Assembly: GCA_900544235.1 (NCBI GenBank)
Contig: UQUL01000008.1
Span: 1-61,210, forward strand
Length of the DNA: 61,210 bases
Direction of reading: 5' to 3'
Origin: an uncultured Collinsella sp.
GTDB taxonomy: Bacteria; Actinomycetota; Coriobacteriia; Coriobacteriales; Coriobacteriaceae
Position numbers and translations under genes: made by a program. This document shows positions 47,544 to 56,040 of this stretch, piece after piece; the first letter of the stretch is position 1, and every line of letters starts with the position of its first letter. Under the pieces are notes generated by a model. It saw only the letters and a program-made list of their open reading frames with translations, searched no databases and was not told where the DNA came from.

Positions 47544-47576
47544 GGTTACCGAGTCCCCTCGGACGTGGGCCTAACC
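47544..47576 (+). promoter_or_regulatory. Nested hairpin in the alpha-glucoside operon leader, candidate antiterminator site
   Basis: GGTTA pairs with TAACC and encloses CCGAG/CTCGG with a TCCC loop and an asymmetric internal bulge. It lies 80 bases before the EIIA gene, where a LicT/BglG-type antiterminator (encoded in this operon) would be expected to bind. A possible -10 box TACAAT is at 47514. The sequence does not match the classic binding-site consensus closely, and no adjoining terminator with a clear T run is seen. Confidence 0.35.
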
Positions 47577-47656
47577 AAAGTCTTTGAACGGGTGTGTCTC
47601 AATGGGCGCATTCGATTGATTTTGGTTGGGCTATATTTATGAAGGGACATGTCACC

Positions 47657-48169
47657 ATGGGTTTCTTTTCTCGCCTTATGGGTGGCTCGGATAAGCAGAC
47701 GACTGCGGCTTCCGAGTTCGAAATCCTCGCTCCCGTTTCCGGCGAGCTTGTTCATCTAGAAAATACCAATGACCCCGCTTTTAGCAGCCGTGCAGTGGGC
47801 GATGGCGTTGCCGTGGTTCCCCAAGAGGGAACGGTGTGCGCTCCTGTTTCCGGCACCGTCGCGGCGCTGTTTCCGACTGAGCACGCGCTGGGCATCATGT
47901 CCGACGACAGCTCTGCTCAGGTGATGCTGCATATCGGAATCGACACTGTTAAACTTGAGGGCAAGGGCTTCCATGCGCTTGTTGCCCAGGGTGACCATGT
48001 CGACGCGGGCCAGCCCCTCGTCGAGGTCGATTTCGACGTGGTTCGCGCTGCCGGCTTTGATCCCACGGTCTTCGTTATCGTGTGCGAGCGTTCGGGGAAC
48101 TCGACTCTTCGCGAGCATGCTTCCGGCCCTGTTGCTGTTAAAGAGCCTGTTATCTGGCTTTCCGAGTAA
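47657..48169 (+). CDS. PTS EIIA, glucose family
   Basis: Phosphocarrier that passes phosphate from HPr to a glucose-family EIIB, 170 residues. Family motifs: SPVSGELVHLENTNDPAFSSRAVGDGVAV, APVSGTVAALFPTEHALGI, and the active-site His in VMLHIGIDTVKLEGKGF. GGGA lies 9 bases before the ATG giving MGFFSRLMG; an ATG six codons earlier lacks a site. It is the first gene of the operon and the only EIIA in the window, so it may serve both the EIICB here and the MurP-type EIIBC at 16929. Confidence 0.93.
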   Translation: MGFFSRLMGGSDKQTTAASEFEILAPVSGELVHLENTNDPAFSSRAVGDGVAVVPQEGTVCAPVSGTVAALFPTEHALGIMSDDSSAQVMLHIGIDTVKLEGKGFHALVAQGDHVDAGQPLVEVDFDVVRAAGFDPTVFVIVCERSGNSTLREHASGPVAVKEPVIWLSE

Positions 48170-48187
48170 ATTCTTGTGGTGGGTACC

Positions 48188-49042
48188 GTGGTTATCAAGC
48201 GAGTTTTTAACAACAACGTCGCAATGGTCACTTCGGACGATGGCTCCGAGCTCATCGTCATCGGTCGAGGCCTCTGCTTTGGCCGTCATGCCGGCGATGC
48301 CATCGACGAGGCATCAGTCGAAAAGACCTACGCGTTGCAGGAGGGAACTTCTCAGGATTCGCGTACGATTGACCGCTTGGCACATCTTTTGGAGTCCATC
48401 CCCACCGTCAACCTCGTGATTTCCGAGGACATCGTTCAGATGCTTCGTCGAGAGCTCAATGTCGATATCAATGACAAGATTCTCATTGCTCTCGCAGACC
48501 ACATCAGCCTTGCTTTGGAGCGCGAGCGCAAGGGCGTCTCCTGTGAGAATCCGTTGCTGCTCGAGATCCAGCAGTTCTATCGCAAGGAGTATGCACTTGC
48601 GGGCCGTGCGCTGCAGATTATCAAGGAGTATATGGGCATCCAGATGAGCGAGGAGGAGCAGGGTTTCATTACGCTGCATATCGTCAACGCCGCCATGCCG
48701 CAACGCTCCGATCGTCTGATCGTTTCGGTCCAGCTTGTTCGCGACGTGCTCGCGATTGTTTCCGAGCGCTATGCTACGACCCTCGACGACACCTCGTTGC
48801 CCTATGAGCGTTTCGTCCGCCACCTGCAGTTTTTCGCACAGCGGGCGCTTGACCCCACGGCCGGGCAAATCAATGGCGACGCGCTGTTCCGAATCGATGA
48901 AACGGCGTATCCGTGCGCATTCTCGTGCGCGGACGCCATAGCCGCCCACTTGTCGTCTACCTATAACGTTGTCGTTACCGATGCCGAGAAGAGTTATCTC
49001 GCGTATCACATTGTTAACCTGCTTGGAGAACCTGGTCTCTAG
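48188..49042 (+). CDS. BglG/LicT family transcriptional antiterminator
   Basis: An RNA-binding antiterminator regulated by the PTS, 284 residues. The N-terminal CAT domain (VIKRVFNNNVAMVTSDDGSELIVIGRGLCFG) is followed by two PTS regulation domains with conserved His positions (LADHISLALERERKG; FITLHIVNAAM; ERFVRHLQFFAQR). It binds a hairpin in a leader mRNA and prevents termination when sugar is present. GTG at 48188 starts the protein at the family-typical position; two in-frame GTGs just upstream are alternatives. The gene begins 18 bases after the EIIA stop. Confidence 0.9.
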   Translation: MVIKRVFNNNVAMVTSDDGSELIVIGRGLCFGRHAGDAIDEASVEKTYALQEGTSQDSRTIDRLAHLLESIPTVNLVISEDIVQMLRRELNVDINDKILIALADHISLALERERKGVSCENPLLLEIQQFYRKEYALAGRALQIIKEYMGIQMSEEEQGFITLHIVNAAMPQRSDRLIVSVQLVRDVLAIVSERYATTLDDTSLPYERFVRHLQFFAQRALDPTAGQINGDALFRIDETAYPCAFSCADAIAAHLSSTYNVVVTDAEKSYLAYHIVNLLGEPGL

Positions 49043-49141
49043 GCATAACGTGCCCACACATCGATTGATATAAGGCAGGGCTTACGGTCTTGTCCAGGGC
49101 ACATCTGTCTCAATTTGCGGAAAAGGAAGGGGAGTACCGCT

Positions 49142-50758
49142 ATGGCCGCAAAAAAGAAAGTTAACCTCAAAGCGCCGTTGGAGGTGTTCGCGAAGTCGAT
49201 CGTCCAGCCGATGATGTATCTCTCGGTTGCCGGCATCCTGCTCATCGTGGGCATCATTCTGACCAACAAGACCATTTGTGCTTTGGTCCCCGTACTGGGC
49301 TCCGGTCCGTTCCAGCTTGTGGGCGCCGTTGTCTACCAGTCGCTGATGTTTATCATCAACAACCTCTCGATTCTGTTCTGTGTGGGCATCGCCGGCGCCA
49401 TGGCAAAGAAGAACAAGGGCCATGCTTCGCTGATCGCCCTGATGTCGTTCTTCCTGTTCCTGCAGGCTAACAACATCGTGCTCAACGCCACCGGCTCTCT
49501 TGCCGATGCGAGCGGCATGCTCGGCCTTACCGGAACCGGCCAGGCCACCGTTATGGGCATTCAGGTGCTCGATACCGGCGTGTTTGGCGGCATCATCCTT
49601 GGTTGCATCACCGGTGCCGTGTTCAACAAGTATTCGAACAAGCAGTTCCCCATTGCCCTTTCGATGTTCTCGGGCGTTCGCTTTCCGTTCCTGATCATGA
49701 TCATCATCTCCTGGATCATGGGCGCTGGCTTCTGCATCGTTTGGCCTCCTGTCCAGGGTGCCATCTCCTCCGTTGCCGGCATCATTAAGGAGTCGGGCAA
49801 CATCGGTCTGTTTATCTACGGTATGCTCAACAAGCTGCTCGTTCCCACTGGCCTGCACCACCTCATCTACACCCCGTTCCAGTTCTCCGATGTGGGTGGC
49901 ACCCTGACGCTGGGTGATCAGGTTATCGCCGGCGCCTATCCCATCCGTGTCGCCGAGATGGCAATGACGGGCCAGCCCTTCTCCGATAGCACCTACTTCA
50001 ACAGCTATACCTGCAACAACCTGTGGCCCTACATCGGCATCGGTCTCGCCTTTATCGTCACCGCTTACAAGGGGAACAAGGACAAGACCAAAGCCGTTAT
50101 CATCCCGCTGATCATCACCGCCGTGCTCTCCTGCGTGACCGAGCCCATGGACTTCCTCTTTGTCTTTGCCGCTCCCGTGCTCTTTGTCGTTCACTCGGTT
50201 CTTTCCGGCATCTTCCTGGTCCTGCTCAAGGTCCTCTCCGTGCCCGCTTCGACTGCAGGCGGCATCATCAACATCGTGGTCTCCAACCTGGTCCTCGGTG
50301 TCGACAAGACCAACTGGCCGGTTATGCTGGTGCTTGGAGTCGTCAACGCCGCCCTGTACTTCTTCCTCTTCACCTTCCTTATTAAGAAGCTCAACCTCCA
50401 CACGCCTGGTCGCGAGGAGGAGTCCGAGCTCGCCGAGTCCGTTGCCGAGGGCGAGGCCGCCGCGTCTGTCGCGGTGAAGCAGGGCGCTGTTGCCGCGGCT
50501 CCCGCAGAGGGCGTCGATGCGGGCATTGCCGACCTGGTTGCAGGTCTTGGTGGCAAGGACAACATCGAAGAGCTCGAGAACTGCTTTACGCGTCTCCGCG
50601 TGAACGTTAAGAACCCGGACCTCATCGATGAGAACCTCATCAACCACGTGCCCAACAGCGGCATCAACCGCAACGGCAACAATATCCAGATCATCTTTGG
50701 CATGAAGGTCGCCGAGATGCGCGACAAGGTCGAAAACGCAATTGAGAAGGAGCAGTAA
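49142..50758 (+). CDS. PTS EIICB transporter, alpha-glucoside type
   Basis: A 538-residue sugar transporter of the glucose/maltose PTS family with EIIC first (about 1-425, ten membrane segments; GLHHLIYTPFQF and CVTEPMDFLFVFAAPVLF are family signatures) and EIIB at the C-terminus (phosphorylated Cys in EELENCFTRLRV). The linker is Glu/Ala-rich. The next gene is a GH4 phospho-glycosidase of the 6-phospho-alpha-glucosidase type, so maltose or a related alpha-glucoside is the likely substrate. GGGGAG precedes the ATG. Confidence 0.92.
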   Translation: MAAKKKVNLKAPLEVFAKSIVQPMMYLSVAGILLIVGIILTNKTICALVPVLGSGPFQLVGAVVYQSLMFIINNLSILFCVGIAGAMAKKNKGHASLIALMSFFLFLQANNIVLNATGSLADASGMLGLTGTGQATVMGIQVLDTGVFGGIILGCITGAVFNKYSNKQFPIALSMFSGVRFPFLIMIIISWIMGAGFCIVWPPVQGAISSVAGIIKESGNIGLFIYGMLNKLLVPTGLHHLIYTPFQFSDVGGTLTLGDQVIAGAYPIRVAEMAMTGQPFSDSTYFNSYTCNNLWPYIGIGLAFIVTAYKGNKDKTKAVIIPLIITAVLSCVTEPMDFLFVFAAPVLFVVHSVLSGIFLVLLKVLSVPASTAGGIINIVVSNLVLGVDKTNWPVMLVLGVVNAALYFFLFTFLIKKLNLHTPGREEESELAESVAEGEAAASVAVKQGAVAAAPAEGVDAGIADLVAGLGGKDNIEELENCFTRLRVNVKNPDLIDENLINHVPNSGINRNGNNIQIIFGMKVAEMRDKVENAIEKEQ

Positions 50759-50761
50759 ACA

Positions 50762-52144
50762 ATGATCATTACTCTGTGTGGTGGCGGATCCACCTTTACC
50801 CCCGGCATCGTCAAGTCCATCGCCCTGCGCAAGGACGAGCTCGACGTTGACGAGATTCGTCTGTACGACATCAACGAGGAGCGCCAGCGCAAGATCGGCG
50901 TGCTCGTTGACTGGATTTTGCACGAGGACCTTGGCCTGGACATCAAGCTTACGGTGACCACCGACAAAAAGACGGCTTTTACCGACGCGAGCTTCGTGTT
51001 TGCCCAGATGCGCGTGGGCGGCTACGCCATGCGCGAGCAGGACGAGAAGATTCCGCTGCGTCACGGCTGCGTGGGTCAGGAGACTTGCGGTTGCGGCGGC
51101 CTTGCCTACGGCATGCGCACCATCTTCCCCATGGTCGAGCTGATCGATGACGTCGAGAAGTACGCCAAGAAGGACTACTGGATTCTCAACTACTCCAACC
51201 CTGCCGCCATCGTCTCCGAGGGCTGCCGCGTGCTGCGTCCCAATGCTCGCATCATCAACATCTGCGACATGCCGATCGCGATCATCGACGTGGTTTGCGC
51301 CGCGCTCGATATCGACAAGAAGGATGTCGAGTACGATTACTTTGGCCTCAACCACTTTGGTTGGTTCACCTCGATTCGCCACAAGGGCGAGGAGGTGCTC
51401 CCGCAGCTGCGCGAGTACATCAAGGAGCATGAGATCCTGCTGCCCGATTCCTACCTCAAGGGCATGGGCTCGCTCATGGCAAAGAAGCCCGAGGAGGCCA
51501 CCGACGAGCATCCCGAGCAGAACCGCCACACCAAGGGCAGCTGGTACTACGTCTGGAAGGGCGAGTACGAGATCATGGAGTGCTTCCCGGAGTACCTGCC
51601 CAACACGTATCTGAACTACTACCTGCAGCAGAAGGAGTTCGTCGAGCATTCCAACCCCGAGCGCACCCGTGCTAACGAGGTTGAGGAGACGCGCGAGAAG
51701 AATCTCTTCGACGGCATCGACCACTACGAGAAGACCGGCGAGATCGACGAGAGCACGTTCTATGCGGGCAGCCACGGCGACTGGATTGCCGACCTGGCTA
51801 TCGCTCTGAAGAACGACACCAAGCAGCGCTTCCTGGTCATTTGCGAGAACAAGGGCGCTATCCCCAACATGCCCTACGACGCTATGGTCGAGCTGCCTGC
51901 CTACATTGGCAAGAACGGCCCCGAGGTCATCAGCCGCGACAACATTCCTCTGTTCCAGCAGGGTCTCATGATGCAGCAGCTGAACTCCGAGAAGCTCGTG
52001 GTCGAGGCTACGATCGAGGGTTCGTACGAGAAGGCGCTCAAGGCCTTTACGCTCAACAAGACCGTGCCGTCGATGAAGGTCGCCAAGGAGGTTCTCGACG
52101 ACATGATCGAGGCCAACAAGGGTTACTGGCCCGAGCTTAAGTAA
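50762..52144 (+). CDS. glvA: 6-phospho-alpha-glucosidase, GH4
   Basis: Hydrolyses phosphorylated alpha-glucosides brought in by the PTS, using NAD+ and a divalent metal in the redox mechanism of glycoside hydrolase family 4. 460 residues: N-terminal nucleotide-binding glycine motif CGGGSTFTPGIVKS, the VGQETCGCGG stretch, the metal-site Cys in NICDMP, and GLNHFGWF. NICDMP with a Cys-type metal site and a 440-460 residue length fits the alpha-glucosidase (GlvA/MalH) branch. It starts 4 bases after the EIICB stop. Confidence 0.9.
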   Translation: MIITLCGGGSTFTPGIVKSIALRKDELDVDEIRLYDINEERQRKIGVLVDWILHEDLGLDIKLTVTTDKKTAFTDASFVFAQMRVGGYAMREQDEKIPLRHGCVGQETCGCGGLAYGMRTIFPMVELIDDVEKYAKKDYWILNYSNPAAIVSEGCRVLRPNARIINICDMPIAIIDVVCAALDIDKKDVEYDYFGLNHFGWFTSIRHKGEEVLPQLREYIKEHEILLPDSYLKGMGSLMAKKPEEATDEHPEQNRHTKGSWYYVWKGEYEIMECFPEYLPNTYLNYYLQQKEFVEHSNPERTRANEVEETREKNLFDGIDHYEKTGEIDESTFYAGSHGDWIADLAIALKNDTKQRFLVICENKGAIPNMPYDAMVELPAYIGKNGPEVISRDNIPLFQQGLMMQQLNSEKLVVEATIEGSYEKALKAFTLNKTVPSMKVAKEVLDDMIEANKGYWPELK

Positions 52145-52176
52145 AAGCAACAGGGTCGCTGGCCGCATACCATGAG

Positions 52177-52218
52177 CAATGCCCCGTCCACGTGATTGCG
52201 TGGGCGGGGCATTGTCGT
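52177..52218 (+). terminator. Terminator of the alpha-glucoside operon
   Basis: CAATGCCCCGTCCACG pairs with CGTGGGCGGGGCATTG (one G-T pair, TGATTG loop); the T tract (TCGTTT) is weak. Confidence 0.75.
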
Positions 52219-52249
52219 TTGGTAACGCGTTTTATCAAATATGGCATTT

Positions 52250-52400
52250 ATCTGCGGTAATGTTCTATTTCACCGCTGAGGGTGACATTTCATGCCGCCT
52301 GCCGAACTGCGTGGAGACCTAACAACTTTTTAGGTCAGTGTTGTGCGTGTAGCAATTTCGCCCGGCCTCGCCTCCGGGCTGCCATGTGAGAGGGGATCTT
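52250..52400 (+). promoter_or_regulatory. Structured leader of the hydrogenase operon
   Basis: Two clean hairpins lie before the first gene: GACCTAA/TTAGGTC (52316-52336) and CCCGG/CCGGG (52361-52378), the second followed by the ribosome binding site. The segment is compact and GC-balanced, unlike the surrounding coding DNA. It could be a regulatory RNA; I do not recognise a known riboswitch. Confidence 0.35.
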
Positions 52401-54233
52401 ATGGCTCGACTGCATGTAATGGAACGCAGCCACGCTCAGGCCGTCATGGACGACCTGCACGATGCGCTCGGACGTCGTCTGGCGGTGAGCTCGCTCGCCC
52501 CGTGTCCCGTGGAGTTTACGGCAGCGCTCGTCAACCTGTGCTCCACCCAGAGCTGCGGCAAGTGCACGCCCTGCCGCGTGGGCCTGAGCGCGCTGAGCGA
52601 CCTGCTCGCTGATGTGCTCGAAGGGCGCGCCGATGAGTCCACGCTCAACCTGATTGAGCGCACCGCCCGCACCATCTACCTTTCGAGCGACTGCGCCATC
52701 GGCTACGAAGCTGGCGCCATGGCACTCACGGCTATTCGCGGCTTCCGCGACGATTTTGAGCATCACATCCGCGAGCACTCCTGTGGCTTTGACCGCGAGG
52801 CCCGCGTCCCGTGCGTCTCGGGCTGCCCGGCGCACGTCGACATTCCCGGTTACATTTCGCTGGTCGAGGCCGGCCGCTATGCCGATGCCGTCAAGGTCAT
52901 CCGCAAGAACAACCCGCTGCCGCTCGTTTGCGGCCTGGTGTGCGAACATCCCTGCGAGATGCACTGTCGCCGCGGCATGGTCGATGATCCCATGAACATC
53001 CTTGCCCTTAAGCGTTTTGCCGTTGAGCACAGTGACCTCAACGACCACAAGCCGCATGTAGTGGACAACACCGGTAAGCGCGTCGCCGTGATCGGCGGCG
53101 GCCCGGCCGGCCTTTCCTGTGCCTACTACCTGGCCGTGATGGGTCATAAGGTGACCATCTTTGAGCAGCGCCACCACCTGGGCGGCATGCTGCGCTATGG
53201 CATTCCCAGCTACCGTCTGCCGCGCGAGCGCCTGCAGGCCGAGATCGACTGGATCTTGAGCGCCGGCATCGACGTTGAGCTCGATCACTCCGTCAACGGC
53301 GAGGAGCTTGCCCGCCTGCGCGACGAGTTCGATGCCGTCTACCTGGCCATTGGCGCTCACAGCGATAAGAAGCTCGGCCTTCCGGGCGAAGATGCGCCCG
53401 GCGTGGAGTCGGCCGTCAAGATGCTGCGTGCCATCGGCGACGACGAGCTGCCCGATCTGAGCGGCCAGCGCGTGTGCGTCATCGGCGGCGGCAATGTGGC
53501 CATGGACGTGGCGCGCTCCGCCGTGCGCTGCGGTGCCGAAAAGGTGAGCATCGTCTACCGCCGTCGCATCTGCGATATGACGGCCCAGGATGCCGAGATT
53601 GCCGGCGCCCAGGCCGAGGGCTGCGAGGTTCTGGAGCTCACGGCGCCGCTCGCCATCGAGGCGGGCGAAGATGGTCGCGTGAGCGGCCTGCGCGTGCAAC
53701 CGCAGATTATCGGCGAGCCCCGCCGCGGTCGTCCGGCTCCGCGTGCCGCCGCCACGCCCGAGCGCGTCATCCCCTGCGAGCGCGTGTTTGTGGCCATTGG
53801 TCAGGACATCGATTCCAAACCGTTTGAGGAGATGGGCATTGCCTGCAAGTGGGGCTGCATCGTTACCGATTCGGACGGCGCCGTGCCCAACTTCGATGGC
53901 CTCTTTAGCGGCGGTGACTGCCAGACCGGTCCCGCCACCGTCATCCGTGCCATCAACGCCGGCCGCGTGGCTTCGGCAAACATCGACCGCTACCTGGGCT
54001 TTGACCACAAGATCAAGCTCGACGTGGAGCTGCCGACCGTGCAGTTTAAGGGCAAGCACGAGTGCGGCCGCTGCGAGCTGGGCGAGCGCGAGGCCGGCGA
54101 GCGCATTCACGATTGGAATCTGGTCGAGCAGGGCCTTACCGAGGAGGAGGCGCGCCAGGAGGCGAGCCGCTGCCTGCGCTGCGACCACTTTGGCTTTGGC
54201 GCGTTCCGCGGAGGGAGGAACCTAGAATGGTAG
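52401..54233 (+). CDS. NAD(P)H oxidoreductase subunit: NuoF C-terminal domain fused to GltD-like flavoprotein
   Basis: A 610-residue electron-transfer protein. Residues about 1-125 match the C-terminal Fe-S domain of NuoF/HydB (STQSCGKCTPCRVGL and the later CAIG cysteine), without the FMN and NADH domains. The rest is GltD-like: cysteine groups CGLVCEHPCEMHCRRG, FAD motif VIGGGPAGLSCAYYLA, NAD(P) motif VIGGGNVAMDVARSAVR, and a final FAD segment. A C-terminal CGRCELGE...CLRCDHFG adds more cysteines. It overlaps the HydA gene by 7 bases, so it is the obvious NAD(P)H-linked partner of the hydrogenase. AGAGGGGA precedes the ATG. Confidence 0.87.
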   Translation: MARLHVMERSHAQAVMDDLHDALGRRLAVSSLAPCPVEFTAALVNLCSTQSCGKCTPCRVGLSALSDLLADVLEGRADESTLNLIERTARTIYLSSDCAIGYEAGAMALTAIRGFRDDFEHHIREHSCGFDREARVPCVSGCPAHVDIPGYISLVEAGRYADAVKVIRKNNPLPLVCGLVCEHPCEMHCRRGMVDDPMNILALKRFAVEHSDLNDHKPHVVDNTGKRVAVIGGGPAGLSCAYYLAVMGHKVTIFEQRHHLGGMLRYGIPSYRLPRERLQAEIDWILSAGIDVELDHSVNGEELARLRDEFDAVYLAIGAHSDKKLGLPGEDAPGVESAVKMLRAIGDDELPDLSGQRVCVIGGGNVAMDVARSAVRCGAEKVSIVYRRRICDMTAQDAEIAGAQAEGCEVLELTAPLAIEAGEDGRVSGLRVQPQIIGEPRRGRPAPRAAATPERVIPCERVFVAIGQDIDSKPFEEMGIACKWGCIVTDSDGAVPNFDGLFSGGDCQTGPATVIRAINAGRVASANIDRYLGFDHKIKLDVELPTVQFKGKHECGRCELGEREAGERIHDWNLVEQGLTEEEARQEASRCLRCDHFGFGAFRGGRNLEW

Positions 54234-56038
54234 AGCTCAACAAAACCACCGTCGGCGACAACAGCGAAAACGGAGCGCACAACATGGTCAAGCTCACTAT
54301 CGATAATTGCGAGGTCGTGGTTCCCGAGCATACCACGATCCTGGATGCGGCCAAGTCCGTCGGCATCCAGATTCCCACCCTGTGCTACCTGCGCGATCTA
54401 AACGAGATTGGTGGCTGCCGCGTGTGCGTGGTCGAGGTTGAGGGCTGCGACCAGCTGGTTGCCGCCTGCAACAACTACGTGCTCGACGGCATGGTGGTCC
54501 ACACCAACAGCCCCAAGGCCCGCGAGGCCCGTCGCACCAACGTGCAGCTGCTGCTGTCCCAGCACGATTCGCAGTGCACGAGCTGCGTGCGCAGCGGCAA
54601 CTGCAACCTGCAGACCATCGCCAACGACCTGGGCATTTTCTATCTGCCGTATCAAAGGCATTTGGCGGGCGAGGGCTGGGATTTCGATTTCCCCATCATC
54701 CGCGAAAACGACAAGTGCATTAAATGCATGCGCTGCATCAAGGTGTGCGAGAGCGTGCAGGGCCTAGGGATTTGGGACCTGACCAACCGCGCCACGCACA
54801 CCGCCGTGGGTACCCGCGGGCGCGTGCCGATCGGCAAGACCGATTGCGTCGCGTGCGGCCAGTGCATTACGCATTGCCCGACGGGTGCACTGCGCGAGCG
54901 CGACGATACCGAGACCGTGTTTGACGCGCCTGCTAATCCCGACAAGATCGTGCTGGTGCAGATCGCGCCGGCCGTACGTAGTGCTTGGGGTGAAGAGCTC
55001 GGCATTCCGCGCGAGGAGGCCACCGTCGAGCTTCTGGCGTGCGCGCTGCGTCGCGTAGGCTTTGAATACGTGTTCGATACCGATTTCTCGGCCGACCTCA
55101 CCATCATGGAGGAGGGCTCCGAGCTGCTCGAGCGCCTGGGCGCCGCTGCCAAGGGTGAGGGCGACAGCCGCGGCTGGCCCATGTTTACGAGCTGCTGCCC
55201 GGGCTGGGTGCGCTTTGTGAAGGCCCGCTATCCGGAGTTTGTCGACAGCCTGTCCACGTCAAAGTCGCCGCAGCAGATGTTCGGCGCTATTGCCAAGACG
55301 TATTACGCCAAGGTGCTGGGCGTGGAGCCCGAGCGTCTGTTTGTGGTGTCCGTGATGCCGTGCACGGCCAAGAAGGCCGAGTGTGCGCTGCCGAGCATGG
55401 TGGGCGAGGGCGGCGCGCCCGACGTAGACGTTGCGCTGACGGTGCGCGAGATGGTACGCATGATCCGCGCGAGCCACGTGAGCGTGGACACGCTGGTCGA
55501 GGAGCCGCTTGATACGCCGCTGGGCTTTGGCACGGGCGCGGGCGTGATTTTTGGCGCCACGGGCGGCGTGATGGAGGCCGCCGTGCGCTCGGCATATTAC
55601 CTGGTGACGGGCAAGAACCCCGATGCGGACTTCTTTACCGACGTGCGCGGACTCGACGGCTGGAAGGAAGCCGTGGCCGATATCGATGGCACCAAGGTGC
55701 GCGTCGCCGTGGCGCACGGGCTGGGCAACGCCGCCCGCCTGCTCGATGCGATTCGCGACGGCCGTGCGAGCTATGACTTCGTTGAGGTTATGGCGTGCCC
55801 GGGCGGCTGCGTCGGTGGCGGCGGTCAGCCCATCCACGACGGCTGCGAGCTGGCAGCCGAGCGCGGCCAGGTGCTGTGGGGCCTGGATGCGAAGGCGGAC
55901 ATTCGCTTCTCGCACGAGAATCCCGATGTTCAGGCGTGCTACAGCGAGTTCTTGGGTGCGCCGCTTTCGCCGCTGGCCGAGGAGTTGCTGCATACCGACC
56001 ATCACGCATGGATGATGCCTAACGAGGGGAAGTGCTAA
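54227..56038 (+). CDS. hydA: [FeFe]-hydrogenase catalytic subunit
   Basis: Reduces protons to H2 or the reverse. The 603-residue protein contains an N-terminal [2Fe-2S] domain (CYLRDLNEIGGCRVC), a His-ligated cluster (HDSQCTSCVRSGNC), two [4Fe-4S] motifs (CIKCMRCIKVC; CVACGQCITHC), and the three H-cluster signatures: TSCCPGW from 321, MPCTAKK at 377-383, and MACPGGCVGGGGQP from 522. It ends with the small-subunit-like tail. A second ATG 19 codons later with its own GGAG, giving MVKLTIDNCEVVVPE, is the more usual hydrogenase start and may be used. It is translationally coupled to the GltD-like gene. Maturation genes are not in the window. Confidence 0.95.
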   Translation: MVELNKTTVGDNSENGAHNMVKLTIDNCEVVVPEHTTILDAAKSVGIQIPTLCYLRDLNEIGGCRVCVVEVEGCDQLVAACNNYVLDGMVVHTNSPKAREARRTNVQLLLSQHDSQCTSCVRSGNCNLQTIANDLGIFYLPYQRHLAGEGWDFDFPIIRENDKCIKCMRCIKVCESVQGLGIWDLTNRATHTAVGTRGRVPIGKTDCVACGQCITHCPTGALRERDDTETVFDAPANPDKIVLVQIAPAVRSAWGEELGIPREEATVELLACALRRVGFEYVFDTDFSADLTIMEEGSELLERLGAAAKGEGDSRGWPMFTSCCPGWVRFVKARYPEFVDSLSTSKSPQQMFGAIAKTYYAKVLGVEPERLFVVSVMPCTAKKAECALPSMVGEGGAPDVDVALTVREMVRMIRASHVSVDTLVEEPLDTPLGFGTGAGVIFGATGGVMEAAVRSAYYLVTGKNPDADFFTDVRGLDGWKEAVADIDGTKVRVAVAHGLGNAARLLDAIRDGRASYDFVEVMACPGGCVGGGGQPIHDGCELAAERGQVLWGLDAKADIRFSHENPDVQACYSEFLGAPLSPLAEELLHTDHHAWMMPNEGKC

Positions 56039-56040
56039 CG

